From Fodinibacter sp963707895 (GTDB taxonomy: Bacteria > Actinomycetota > Actinomycetes > Actinomycetales > Dermatophilaceae): a stretch of 64,000 bases of DNA. Both the position numbers and the translations under genes were made by a program. Shown in pieces: positions 24,811-32,576 of the stretch. The stretch lies in assembly GCA_963707895.1 (NCBI GenBank), contig CAVPRS010000010.1, positions 186,001 through 250,000 of the forward strand, written 5' to 3'. The first letter of the stretch is position 1; every line of letters starts with the position of its first letter. The notes below the pieces were generated by a model that saw nothing but the letters and a program-made list of their open reading frames with translations, did not search any database and had not been told where the DNA came from.

Positions 24811-26277
24811 ATGAGCAGCGAGCAGCGACGACTGGCCGGTCGCTACGTCCTCGAGGCCCCGATCGGGCGCGGAGGAATGGGCGAGGTCTGGCGCGGCACC
24901 GACACGGTGCTCGGGCGCCAGGTGGCCGTCAAGACCATCGACCTGCGCAACCTGCCCGACGAGTCCGGCGCCGCCCGGTTCGAGCGCGAGGCGCGCGCGA
25001 CCGCCGGCCTGAGCCACCCCAACGTCGTCACGGTGCACGACAGCGGGGTCGAGGGCGACACCGCCTACATCGTCATGGAGCTGCTGCCCGGCCCCAGCCT
25101 GGCCGACCTGCTCGCTGCCGGTCCGCTGCAGGTCGACGAGGTCGTCGAGGTCGGGCGCCAGGTCGCCTCCGCGCTCGACGCCGCCCACGCGCGCGGCCTC
25201 GTGCACCGCGACATCAAGCCGGGCAACATCGCCTACGCCGCCGACGGGCGGGTCCGGGTGCTCGACTTCGGCATCACCCAGCTCACCGAGTCGACCGACG
25301 CGCAGGCGCTCACTGCCACCCACACGGTCATGGGCACCGCCGAGTACCTCGCCCCCGAGCAGGCCATGGGCGGGCGGGTCGACGGCCGCGCCGACCTCTA
25401 CGCCCTGGGCTGCGTGCTCTACGCCCTGCTGGCCGGCCGGCCGCCGTTCAAGGGCGCGACGCCGGTCGCCACGATGATGATGCACGCGAACGACCCGGTG
25501 CCCGACGTGCGCACGCTGCGCCCCGAGACGCCCGACTGGCTGGCCGACCTCGTGCACGGCCTGCTCGCCAAGAGTCCCGACGACCGGCCTGCCGGTGCCG
25601 CAACCGTGGCGGAGGCCCTCGCCGCGCGGGAGTCGATCGGCGGCGCCACGACGGTGCTCCCCGCCGCCATCGCAGCCACGACCCAGCGACTGGATGCCGT
25701 GCCGCCACCCGTGCTGCCGCCCACCGGCCCGACGGAGCCGGAGCGGCGGGGCATCGCGCCGCTGACCTGGGTGCTCGCCGCGGGGGCGGTGGCGGTCATC
25801 GCGCTGCTGCTCTGGCTGCTGCTCAAGGACGACGGCCAGACCCCCGCGACGACACCCAGCTCGACGCCCTCGACGTCGCAGCCCGCGACCAGCGAGGCAC
25901 CGCCGACGACGAAGGCCCCCACCAAGACGCCGAGCGCCACGCCGACCGAGACCCCGACGCCGACGCCGACGCCGACGGCGGATCCTGCCGACGCCGTCGC
26001 GACCTCGTTGTCGGCGTTCTCCGACGAGGTCGGCGTGCTCGAGCGCGATGGCGTCATCGACAAGGACGCGGCCAAGACCCTGGACGGGCGGGTGCGCGAC
26101 GTCCAGAAGGCGCTGCGCGACGACGACCCGGAGAAGGTGTCCGAGGAGCGGGACAAGCTCGTCGAGGACTACGACAAGGGCGTGCAGGACGGCTCGATCC
26201 CCGCCGAGGCGACCCAGCAGCTCGATCCCCTGCTCGCCGACGTCAACGACGCCGTCGACGCCTACGTCGCGGGCTGA
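24811..26277 (+). CDS. membrane Ser/Thr protein kinase with extracellular helical domain
   Basis: A 488-residue Hanks-type kinase. The glycine loop is G19RGGMG24, with K41, catalytic HRDIKPGN (D134), DFG at 152-154 and APEQAMGGRVDGRADLYALG. A membrane helix lies at about 317-337, followed by a Thr/Pro-rich linker with a TPTPTPTPT run. The roughly 95-residue outer domain is helical and resembles FIMAH domains rather than PASTA. TAGGGT (24798-24803) ends 7 nt before the ATG. It probably senses an envelope signal; ligands and targets are unknown. Confidence 0.88.
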   Translation: MSSEQRRLAGRYVLEAPIGRGGMGEVWRGTDTVLGRQVAVKTIDLRNLPDESGAARFEREARATAGLSHPNVVTVHDSGVEGDTAYIVMELLPGPSLADLLAAGPLQVDEVVEVGRQVASALDAAHARGLVHRDIKPGNIAYAADGRVRVLDFGITQLTESTDAQALTATHTVMGTAEYLAPEQAMGGRVDGRADLYALGCVLYALLAGRPPFKGATPVATMMMHANDPVPDVRTLRPETPDWLADLVHGLLAKSPDDRPAGAATVAEALAARESIGGATTVLPAAIAATTQRLDAVPPPVLPPTGPTEPERRGIAPLTWVLAAGAVAVIALLLWLLLKDDGQTPATTPSSTPSTSQPATSEAPPTTKAPTKTPSATPTETPTPTPTPTADPADAVATSLSAFSDEVGVLERDGVIDKDAAKTLDGRVRDVQKALRDDDPEKVSEERDKLVEDYDKGVQDGSIPAEATQQLDPLLADVNDAVDAYVAG

Positions 26278-26290
26278 GGCGAGCGGCCGA

Positions 26291-26309
26291 GCGCCACCCG
26301 CGGTGGCGC
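26291..26309 (+). terminator. terminator-like hairpin after the kinase gene
   Basis: GCGCCACC and GGTGGCGC pair perfectly around a CGC loop, 14 bp after the kinase stop. No T-tract follows. Confidence 0.55.
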
Positions 26310-26376
26310 CCGGTCGAGTGCACCCGCGGTCGCGCGCCCGGTCGAGTGCCACCGCGGTCGCGCGCCCGGTCGAGTG
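26298..26376. repeat. three short direct repeats (about 25-28 bp)
   Basis: Near-identical units start at 26298, 26324 and 26352, each ending in CCCGGTCGAGTGC. The second and third share CCGCGGTCGCGCGCCCGG. They look like slipped duplications. Confidence 0.7.
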
Positions 26377-26384
26377 CGTCTGGT

Positions 26385-26455
26385 GACAGGCAATGGCCCG
26401 GTGGGTTGTGGGACACCACGCTCGTCCAGCATCCGCCGATCGCCGATTGCCTGTC
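26385..26455. repeat. 10-bp inverted repeat enclosing 51 bp
   Basis: GACAGGCAAT at 26385-26394 is matched exactly by ATTGCCTGTC at 26446-26455. The right arm overlaps the first copy of the 23-bp direct repeat by three bases. It could be a hairpin or the ends of a small non-autonomous element; no target duplication is seen. Confidence 0.55.
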
Positions 26456-26475
26456 GGTGGGAGCACTCGATGTGG
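26453..26475 (+). repeat. 23-bp direct repeat, left copy
   Basis: This 23-bp segment, starting GTCGGTGGGAGC and ending CTCGATGTGG, recurs exactly at 26797-26819 on the other side of the tandem array. Confidence 0.75.
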
Positions 26476-26500
26476 CAGTCGGCGGCGAGCTTGTGTACGT

Positions 26501-26794
26501 GATCGGGTGGTCGCGGCGACCACTGCCCGCCCCCGGCGGAGGGGGCGCCCATCCAGGGGTGGCCTGTGGTCGTGATCGGGTGGTCGAGGCGACCACTGCC
26601 CGCCCCGGCGGAGGGGCGCCCCCGGGGTGGCCTGTGGTCGTGATCGGGTGGTCGAGGCGACCACTGCCCGCCCCCGGCGGAGGGGGCGCCCATCCAGGGG
26701 TGGCCTGTGGTCGTGATCGGGTGGTCGAGGCGACCACTGCCCGCCCCCGGCGGAGGGGGCGCCCCTCCAGGGGTGGCCTGTGGTCGTGATCGGG
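26501..26794 (+). repeat. tandem array of four ~73-bp hairpin-forming units
   Basis: Units begin with GATCGGG at 26501, 26574, 26642 and 26715 (lengths 73, 68, 73, 73), with a terminal partial unit at 26788. Each contains two perfect dyads: GTGGTCG-AGG-CGACCAC (the first unit has a C in the loop) and CGCCCCC-GGCGGA-GGGGGCG. In the second unit both arms of the latter are one base shorter, so pairing is kept. Unit length is not a multiple of three, arguing against coding. Confidence 0.85.
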
Positions 26795-26796
26795 CC

Positions 26797-26819
26797 GTCG
26801 GTGGGAGCACTCGATGTGG
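26797..26819 (+). repeat. 23-bp direct repeat, right copy
   Basis: Exact second copy of 26453-26475, immediately after the array. The pair may mark the edges of an inserted or amplified block. Confidence 0.75.
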
Positions 26820-26877
26820 ACGAGGCCACCGGGCTCCCCGAGCGGGCTGAGAAGGATGAGGCCCGCAGATGCGAGAA

Positions 26878-26905
26878 CCCCCGGTTCCTGGTGGGGAACC
26901 GGGGG
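26878..26905 (-). terminator. intrinsic terminator of tRNA-Leu
   Basis: A perfect 11-bp stem (CCCCCGGTTCC with GGAACCGGGGG) with a six-base loop lies just beyond the 3' end of the minus-strand tRNA. On that strand it is followed by TTCTCG. Confidence 0.75.
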
Positions 26906-26915
26906 TCTGCGCTGG

Positions 26916-27000
26916 TGTCCGAGGGGGGACTTGAACCCCCATGCCCAATAAGGGCACTAGCACCTCAAGCTAGCGCGTCTGCCAATTCCGCCACCCGGAC
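26916..27000 (-). tRNA. tRNA-Leu (anticodon GAG)
   Basis: On the minus strand the acceptor arm is GTCCGGG paired with CTCGGAC (one G-U). The anticodon arm is GCTAG-CTTGAGG-CTAG-like with anticodon GAG, reading CUC and CUU. The long variable arm TGCCC-TTATT-GGGCA is the class II hallmark of tRNA-Leu, and the T arm is GGGGG-TTCAAGT-CCCCC. The discriminator A is followed by an encoded CCA at 26915-26913. Confidence 0.93.
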
Positions 27001-27117
27001 GAGTGGTGCGTGGCCGGCCCTGGGGAGGCCGTCCTGCGACCGGGAACGATACACGGTGTGCCGCCGGGAACCGAAATCGCCCGGGGGCCGGCCATCGGGG
27101 ACTAGGTTGCCGAGCAG

Positions 27118-28500
27118 ATGACCACGACCGTCGACGTCGGCGTCGATCTCGGCACCACCGTCACCAAGGCGGTGGCGCTCGACGGTGCCCGCCAGGTCGT
27201 CGCCAGGGCGTCGCTGCCGACGCGGTGGGAGCGACCGCGTGCGGAGTGGTGCGAGCGCGACCCCGCGGATGCCGTGGCCACCGTCGACCGGCTGCTCGCC
27301 GACCTCGTGCTCGCCGCGGGGGATGTGCGAGTGCGCTCGATCGGCTTCTGCTCGATCGCCGAGACCGGTGCCCTGGTCGATCCCGACGGCCGGGCCGTGT
27401 CGCGGCTGCTGGCCTGGCACGACCCCCGCGGAGGTCGGCAGGCGACGAACCTGGACCCGGCGCTGGCGGCCGTGCTCCCCTCGCGGACCGGGCTCTCGGT
27501 GAGCTCGGTCGCGACCTTCTTCAAGCTGCTCTGGTGGCGCGACGAGGCCGGGCTCGACCTCACCGGGCTGCAGTGGCTGTGCCTTCCCGAGCTGGTCTGC
27601 CTGGGCCTCGGCGCCGGGCGCTACGCCGAGCGGTCGATGCTCGGCCGGACGGCGCTGTGGGACATCCACGACGAGGCTCCGTTCGGTGCCGCCCTCGACG
27701 AGCTCGGCACCGGCCCCGACCTCGTGCCGCCGCGGGTCGCCGCGGGCGCGGCGCTGGGTCGGGTGCGTGACGACCATCCCGTCGAGCAGGTGCGTGGCGC
27801 CGTGCTGACCGTCGCCGGGCACGACCACCTGGTCGCTGCGGCCGTGCTCGGGGCGGGGGGTGTCGGCAGCCTGTGCGACTCGATGGGCACTGCCGAGGCA
27901 CTCGTGGCGGCGGTCGCCGCGCCGCCCCCGCCCGTGGTCGTCGCGGGGCTGGTCTCGCGCGGGCTGGCGGTCTACCCGCACGTCGTCGACTCCACCACCT
28001 GCCTGCTCGGCGCCCTGCGCACCGGGCTGGTGCTCGGCCGCACGCTCGACGCGCTGGGCGCCACCACCACCGAGCAGCGGATGGCGTTCGACGCCGCGGC
28101 GCCGATGGACGGTGCGGTGGCCGAGGTCCACGTCGAGGGCCTCGACATGGCGGACGACCACGTCTCGGTCACCTGGGCGGAGGGCGCCGACCCCCACGCG
28201 GTGTGGGCGGGTGTGCTCGCCCGCACCCGCGAGGAGGTGTTCTCCGAGGTGGCCGCGCTACGAGCCGTCGGGGTGCCGGTGGACGAGGTGGTCGTCACCG
28301 GCGGCTGGGCGCGCCTGCCGTCCGTGCTCGCGAGCCGGTCCGGGATCGCCGAGCGCACCACGCACGTCACCCTCGAGGAGCCGGGGGCGCTGGGGTCCGC
28401 GCTGCTCGCGCGGTGGGCGGCGACCCGGCATCCGGACGGGTCCGACCCGACCACCCACGAGGCGCCACCGGCGGACTGGTTCACCGACCCCTCGGCCTAG
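27118..28500 (+). CDS. FGGY-family carbohydrate kinase
   Basis: A 460-residue sugar or polyol kinase of the ASKHA fold. The N-terminal phosphate loop is VGVDLGTTVTKAVAL, with a second phosphate segment in GSLCDSMGTAEALV. The catalytic aspartate is in VAGHDHLVAAA, and the C-terminal adenosine motif is VVVTGGWARLPSVL. TAGGTT (27103-27108) ends 9 nt before the ATG. No sugar transporter or isomerase lies nearby to suggest a substrate. The TAG stop (28498-28500) also begins the -10 of the next gene. Confidence 0.87.
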   Translation: MTTTVDVGVDLGTTVTKAVALDGARQVVARASLPTRWERPRAEWCERDPADAVATVDRLLADLVLAAGDVRVRSIGFCSIAETGALVDPDGRAVSRLLAWHDPRGGRQATNLDPALAAVLPSRTGLSVSSVATFFKLLWWRDEAGLDLTGLQWLCLPELVCLGLGAGRYAERSMLGRTALWDIHDEAPFGAALDELGTGPDLVPPRVAAGAALGRVRDDHPVEQVRGAVLTVAGHDHLVAAAVLGAGGVGSLCDSMGTAEALVAAVAAPPPPVVVAGLVSRGLAVYPHVVDSTTCLLGALRTGLVLGRTLDALGATTTEQRMAFDAAAPMDGAVAEVHVEGLDMADDHVSVTWAEGADPHAVWAGVLARTREEVFSEVAALRAVGVPVDEVVVTGGWARLPSVLASRSGIAERTTHVTLEEPGALGSALLARWAATRHPDGSDPTTHEAPPADWFTDPSA

Positions 28501-28511
28501 AGTGGCTGCCC

Positions 28512-29837
28512 ATGACCGACACCGTCACGCGCCCCGAGGACGAGGTCGTCCGGATCTGCCAGGAGCTGATCCGGATCGACACGAGCAACTACGGCGACGG
28601 CAGCGGCCCCGGTGAGGCCGATGCCGCCGAGTACGTCGTCGGTCTGCTGCGCGAGGTGGGCCTGGAGCCGCAGACCTTCGAGAGCGACCCGGGCCGGGTC
28701 AGCGTGGCCGTGCGGATCCCGGGCGCCGACCCCGAGCGGGGTGCGCTGTGCGTGCACGGGCACCTCGACGTCGTTCCGGCCAACGCCGCCGACTGGTCGG
28801 TCGACCCGTTCGCGGGGGAGGAGCGCGACGGGTGCGTGTGGGGCCGTGGCGCGGTCGACATGAAGGACATGGACGCGATGATGCTGGCGAGCGTGCGCCA
28901 CCTCGCGCGCACCGGGACCGTGCCGCCGCGCGACCTCGTCGTGGTGTTCTTCGCCGACGAGGAGGCCGGGGGGACCAAGGGGTCGCACTTCCTCGTGGCC
29001 GAGCACCCCGAGGTGTTCGAGGGCGTCACCGAGGCGATCAGCGAGGTCGGCGGGTACAGCGTCACCCTCACCGACCGTGAGGGGAACGAGCGCCGCACCT
29101 ACCTGCTGCAGACCGCCGAGAAGGGCATCGCGTGGCTGCGGCTCACCGCGCACGGCCGTGCGGGGCACGGCTCGGTCCCCAACGACGAGAACGCGATCGT
29201 CCGCCTGGCCGAGGCGATCTCGCGGATCGCGGCGCACAAGTGGCCCCGCGAGTTCATCCCGTCGGTGCGAACCCTGCTCGACGGTCTGTCCGAGCTCACC
29301 GGCACGAGCTGGTCCGACGAGGACCTCGACGAGCTGCTCGCGCACCTCGGCGGGGCGCAGGGGTTCGTGCGGGGCACCTTGCAGGACACCAGCAACGTGA
29401 CGATGCTCGACGCCGGCTACAAGCACAACGTCATCCCGCAGCACGCGTCCGCCAACGTCGACTGCCGCTTCCTCCCGGGACACGAGGAGGAGCTGCTCGC
29501 GACGATCCGCGACCTCGCGGGGGAGCACGTCGACGTCGAGGTGCTGCACAAGGACATCGCGCTCGACGCGCCGTTCGAGGGAGACCTCGTGGAGGCCATG
29601 GTCGCGGCGCTGCGCACCGAGGACCCCGATGCCGACGTGCTGCCGTACTGCCTGTCCGGCGGCACCGACAACAAGGCCCTGTCGCTGCTCGGCATCACCG
29701 GCTACGGGTTCGCCCCGCTGCGGCTGCCGGCCGACCTCGACTTCGCCCCGATGTTCCACGGCATCGACGAGCGGGTCCCGGTCGAGTCGCTGCACTTCGG
29801 CACCCGGGTGCTGCTGCGGCTCCTGGAGACCTGCTGA
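28512..29837 (+). CDS. M20/M25/M40 family metallopeptidase-like hydrolase
   Basis: A 441-residue dizinc hydrolase with the ArgE/DapE/CPG2 layout. Metal ligands and the catalytic acid lie in VHGHLDVVPA, GRGAVDMKDMDAMM and FFADEEAGG, and the lid domain contains the HGRAGHGSVPND histidine. A late histidine is in MFHGIDERVPVESLHFG. The ATG has TAGAGT (28498-28503) ending 8 nt upstream. It probably cleaves a small peptide or N-acyl amino acid. No signal peptide is present. Confidence 0.9.
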   Translation: MTDTVTRPEDEVVRICQELIRIDTSNYGDGSGPGEADAAEYVVGLLREVGLEPQTFESDPGRVSVAVRIPGADPERGALCVHGHLDVVPANAADWSVDPFAGEERDGCVWGRGAVDMKDMDAMMLASVRHLARTGTVPPRDLVVVFFADEEAGGTKGSHFLVAEHPEVFEGVTEAISEVGGYSVTLTDREGNERRTYLLQTAEKGIAWLRLTAHGRAGHGSVPNDENAIVRLAEAISRIAAHKWPREFIPSVRTLLDGLSELTGTSWSDEDLDELLAHLGGAQGFVRGTLQDTSNVTMLDAGYKHNVIPQHASANVDCRFLPGHEEELLATIRDLAGEHVDVEVLHKDIALDAPFEGDLVEAMVAALRTEDPDADVLPYCLSGGTDNKALSLLGITGYGFAPLRLPADLDFAPMFHGIDERVPVESLHFGTRVLLRLLETC

Positions 29838-29864
29838 CCCTCCGTCGGGGCGACACGCCCGGGC

Positions 29865-30068
29865 TCAGTCGCTGACCGACGCGCTCATCGAGCGGCGCGG
29901 GCGGATGATCCGGCGCCGCAGCCAGGTGCGGGTGCGCCCACCGAAGTAGGTGCGCGTGCGCTCCAGCTCCCAGCGGCCGTACTCGGCGTGCTCGGTGAGC
30001 TGGCGGCGAATGTCGTTGCGCCCGACCTCCCGCCCGAAGGAGAGGACGAGGTACTCGTACTCGACCAT
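29865..30068 (-). CDS. DUF5703 family small protein
   Basis: A 67-residue protein beginning MVEYEYLVLSFGREVGRNDIRRQLTEHAEYGRWEL, the pattern of the actinobacterial DUF5703 group. An arginine-rich tail (RRRIIRPRRS) follows. It is convergent with the M20 gene (27 bp apart) and divergent from the acidic protein gene (37 bp). No function is known. The basic tail suggests nucleic-acid or membrane-surface contact, as inference. Confidence 0.75.
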   Translation of the reverse strand: MVEYEYLVLSFGREVGRNDIRRQLTEHAEYGRWELERTRTYFGGRTRTWLRRRIIRPRRSMSASVSD

Positions 30069-30105
30069 GGACACATTGTGCCCAAGGACCGGTAGCGTCA
30101 GCACC

Positions 30106-30492
30106 ATGAGCGACGATCCGCGTGCCGCACTGAGCCAGCTCGTCGCTGCCTTCGAGCGCCACCTGGAGGCGAGCAGCACCCGGCACGGCGACGACGACCC
30201 GACGGTCGTCGCGGCCTACGAGGACCTCGCCGACGCCTTCGAGGTGTACGACTCGGCGCTCTACGACGCCTACGGCGAGATGACGCCCCTCGACATCTAC
30301 AGCGGCGACGACGACGAGGACGACGACGAGTCCGACGAGGACGAGGACGACGTCATCGACGGCGACGAGCTCGACGACCACGACGACGAGGACGGCGACG
30401 GCCCGCGGCTCTACGCAGGGCTGGACGCCGACGTCGACTTCGACGACGACAACGACGAGAGCGACGAGAGCGACGACCGGCCGCGCCGCTGA
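30106..30492 (+). CDS. conserved acidic actinobacterial protein
   Basis: A 128-residue protein. Residues 1-65 are helical and well conserved in type (SQLVAAFERHLEASS, VVAAYEDLADAFEVYDSALYDAYGEMTPLDIY). The remainder is almost all Asp/Glu, including DEDDDESDEDEDDVIDGDELDDHDDEDGDG written here in parts of that composition. TAGCGT (30093-30098) ends 7 nt before the ATG, choosing this start over a longer frame. Relatives are sometimes labelled primosomal protein without clear basis. Function unknown. Confidence 0.75.
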   Translation: MSDDPRAALSQLVAAFERHLEASSTRHGDDDPTVVAAYEDLADAFEVYDSALYDAYGEMTPLDIYSGDDDEDDDESDEDEDDVIDGDELDDHDDEDGDGPRLYAGLDADVDFDDDNDESDESDDRPRR

Positions 30493-30501
30493 CCCGCCGG
30501 G

Positions 30502-31446
30502 TCAGGTGTGCTCGACCGACACCTCGTCGAGCGCGTGCACGATCTGCTCGGGCAGCTCGACGTCCTCGGCGTCGAGCAGGGCCGCCAGCTGGGTGGGCGT
30601 GCGCGGGCCGAGGATCGGTGCGGTGACCCCCGGCCGGTCGCGCACCCACGCGAGGGCCACGACGGCGGGTGACACCCCGAGACCGCTCGCCGCGGTGTGC
30701 ACGGCCTCGACGACACCGCGCGTGTGGTCGCCGACGTGCCGCCCGGCGAACTGCGCGAACTCCTCGGACGCCAGCCGTGAGTCGGCGGCCACGGTCGTGC
30801 GGTAGCGGCCGGCCAGCACCCCCCGGCCCAGCGGGGACCAGGGAAGCAGGCCGAAGCCCAGGGCTCCGGCGGCGGCGGCCAGCTCGCGCTCGGGGGTGCG
30901 GGCGACCAGGCTGTACTCGACCGAGTCGGCGACCATCGGGACCCCGGCCGCCGCGAGCAGCGACATCGTGCGAGCGGCCTGCCAGCCGACGTGGTTCGAG
31001 ACGCCGACGTAGCGTGCCCGCCCGCTCTCCACGGCCCAGACCAGTGCGCTGACCGTCTCCTCGATGGGGGTGTGGTCGTCCCAGGTGTGGGCCAGCCAGA
31101 CGTCGACGTGGTCGGTGCGCAGCCGGCGCAGCGAGGTGTCGAGCTGGTGCATCAGGGCCCGGCGCGAGCAGTCGACGACGCGGCTGCCGGTGGCCCGGCT
31201 GATGCCCGACTTGGTGACGAGCACGACCTCGTCGCGGTCGGGACCGTCGAGGAGGTCGCCGACGATGTCCTCGGCCAGCCCACCGGCATACCCGTGGGCG
31301 GTGTCGACGAGCGTGCCTCCTGCGGAACGGAAGGCGGTGAGCAGGTCGCGGGCGTCCTCGGGCGAGGTCCGGGTGCCCCACGCCATCGTCCCGAGCCCCA
31401 GCCGCGAGACGGTGAGGCCGGAGGCCCCGAGGCGGCGGGTGAGCAT
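30502..31446 (-). CDS. aldo/keto reductase
   Basis: A 314-residue NADPH-dependent reductase with the (beta/alpha)8 barrel. The catalytic tetrad is visible as D and Y in LVDTAHGYAGG, K in VLVTKSG and H in DVWLAHTWDD. SNHVGW and the IPGA-like VTAPILGPRTPTQL cofactor segment follow. TAGGGT ends 7 nt before the ATG on the minus strand, a leaderless start. It is divergent from the LLM oxidoreductase across 42 bp. The carbonyl substrate is unknown. Confidence 0.9.
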   Translation of the reverse strand: MLTRRLGASGLTVSRLGLGTMAWGTRTSPEDARDLLTAFRSAGGTLVDTAHGYAGGLAEDIVGDLLDGPDRDEVVLVTKSGISRATGSRVVDCSRRALMHQLDTSLRRLRTDHVDVWLAHTWDDHTPIEETVSALVWAVESGRARYVGVSNHVGWQAARTMSLLAAAGVPMVADSVEYSLVARTPERELAAAAGALGFGLLPWSPLGRGVLAGRYRTTVAADSRLASEEFAQFAGRHVGDHTRGVVEAVHTAASGLGVSPAVVALAWVRDRPGVTAPILGPRTPTQLAALLDAEDVELPEQIVHALDEVSVEHT

Positions 31447-31488
31447 GGCGGCGACCCTATCGCCCGGCCCATCGCTACCGTGGGCGCC

Positions 31489-32544
31489 ATGCGGCTGGCG
31501 ATCTCCTGCGGTTACGCGGGCATGGGACTGGGCAACGACACCCTCGACCTGGTGCGGGAGGCGGAGCGCCTGGGGTACGAGCAGGCGTGGGTGGCGGAGG
31601 CCTACGGCTCCGACGCCCCGACCGTGCTCGGCTGGCTCGCCGGGCAGACCACGACGATCGGGCTGGGCGCCGGCGTCATGCAGATCCCGGCGCGCACGCC
31701 TGCCATGACGGCGATGACGGCCGCCACGCTCGACACGTTGTCCGCGGGGCGGTTCCACCTCGGGCTCGGGGTCTCCGGGCCCCAGGTGAGCGAGGGCTGG
31801 CACGGGGTGCGGTTCGCGGCGCCCCTGGCGCGCACGCGCGAGTACGTCGAGGTCGTGCGGATGGCGCTGCGCCGGGACCAGGTGCGCTATGCCGGGGAGC
31901 ACTTCACGCTGCCGCTGCCCGACGGCCCGGGCAAGGCGCTGCGGCTCACCATCCGCCCGCCGCGCGCCGACCTGCCCATCTACCTCGCGGCGGTCGGGCC
32001 ACGGAACCTGCGCCTCGCGGGGGAGGTGGCCGACGGCTGGCTCGGCATCTTCGTCTCGCCCGAGCACTCCGGTGACCTCTTCGCCCAGGTGCGCGCCGGG
32101 CGGGCCGCGGTCGGCGCGGGGGAGCCGGGCGACCCGATGGCCGGGTTCGACGTGGTGGCCTCGGTGCCGGTCGTCGTCACCGACGACCTCGAGGCGGCCC
32201 GCGCGGCGCTGGCCGACTACACGGCGCTCTACATCGGCGGCATGGGCAGCCGCGAGCAGAACTTCTACAACGCGCTGGCCCGCCGGATGGGCTTCGAGGA
32301 GGCCGCGGACACCATCCAGGACCTCTACCTCGACGGCCGCCCGCGCGATGCTGCCGACGCCGTGCCCTTCGAGCTGGTCGACTCCACCGCCCTGATCGGG
32401 CCGCCCGAGCGGATCGCCGAGCGGATCGGGCGGTACGCGGATGCCGGGGTGACGACGCTGAGCGTGGCGCCGCACGCGGCGACCACCGAGGGCCGCGCCG
32501 CCGTGCTGCGGGTCGTGGCGGACGCGCTGGCCGCCCTCGCCTGA
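31489..32544 (+). CDS. LLM-class F420-dependent oxidoreductase (MSMEG_3544/2906-like group)
   Basis: A 351-residue luciferase-like protein: MRLAISCGYAGMGLGNDTLDLVREAERLGYEQAWVAEAYG at the start, then GAGVMQIPARTPAMTAMTAATLDTLSAGRFHLGLGVSGPQVSEGWHG and the YLAAVGPRNLRLAGEVADGWLG segment. The bent GVSGPQV substitutes for the usual cis-peptide region. TACCGT (31476-31481) ends 7 nt before the ATG. Substrate unknown; F420 rather than FMN use is family inference. Confidence 0.87.
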   Translation: MRLAISCGYAGMGLGNDTLDLVREAERLGYEQAWVAEAYGSDAPTVLGWLAGQTTTIGLGAGVMQIPARTPAMTAMTAATLDTLSAGRFHLGLGVSGPQVSEGWHGVRFAAPLARTREYVEVVRMALRRDQVRYAGEHFTLPLPDGPGKALRLTIRPPRADLPIYLAAVGPRNLRLAGEVADGWLGIFVSPEHSGDLFAQVRAGRAAVGAGEPGDPMAGFDVVASVPVVVTDDLEAARAALADYTALYIGGMGSREQNFYNALARRMGFEEAADTIQDLYLDGRPRDAADAVPFELVDSTALIGPPERIAERIGRYADAGVTTLSVAPHAATTEGRAAVLRVVADALAALA

Positions 32545-32576
32545 CTTCCGGGCGGCTGCGCCTAGGCTGTCGGCTC

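Larger units (their letters stand above)
26278..26915. other. repeat-rich noncoding interval
   Basis: This 638-bp stretch lies between the kinase gene and tRNA-Leu. It holds a hairpin terminator, three short direct repeats, a 10-bp inverted repeat, a four-unit tandem array flanked by a 23-bp direct repeat, and the tRNA terminator. Open frames across it are repeat-encoded, low in complexity and change frame from unit to unit, so no protein gene is called. Confidence 0.8.

Noticed and set aside
26501..26794. CRISPR array
   Set aside because: The units are identical along their whole length with no unique spacers, and no cas genes are present (the Cas4-like gene is 16 kb away).
26243..26963. 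Proline/arginine-rich proteins encoded across the repeats on the minus strand
   Set aside because: The repeat unit is not a multiple of three, so the same peptide repeats appear in different frames. There is no start signal, and one frame runs into the tRNA gene.
26913..27000. Integration (att) site at tRNA-Leu
   Set aside because: No duplicate of the tRNA 3' end, integrase or phage gene is found in the flanks.
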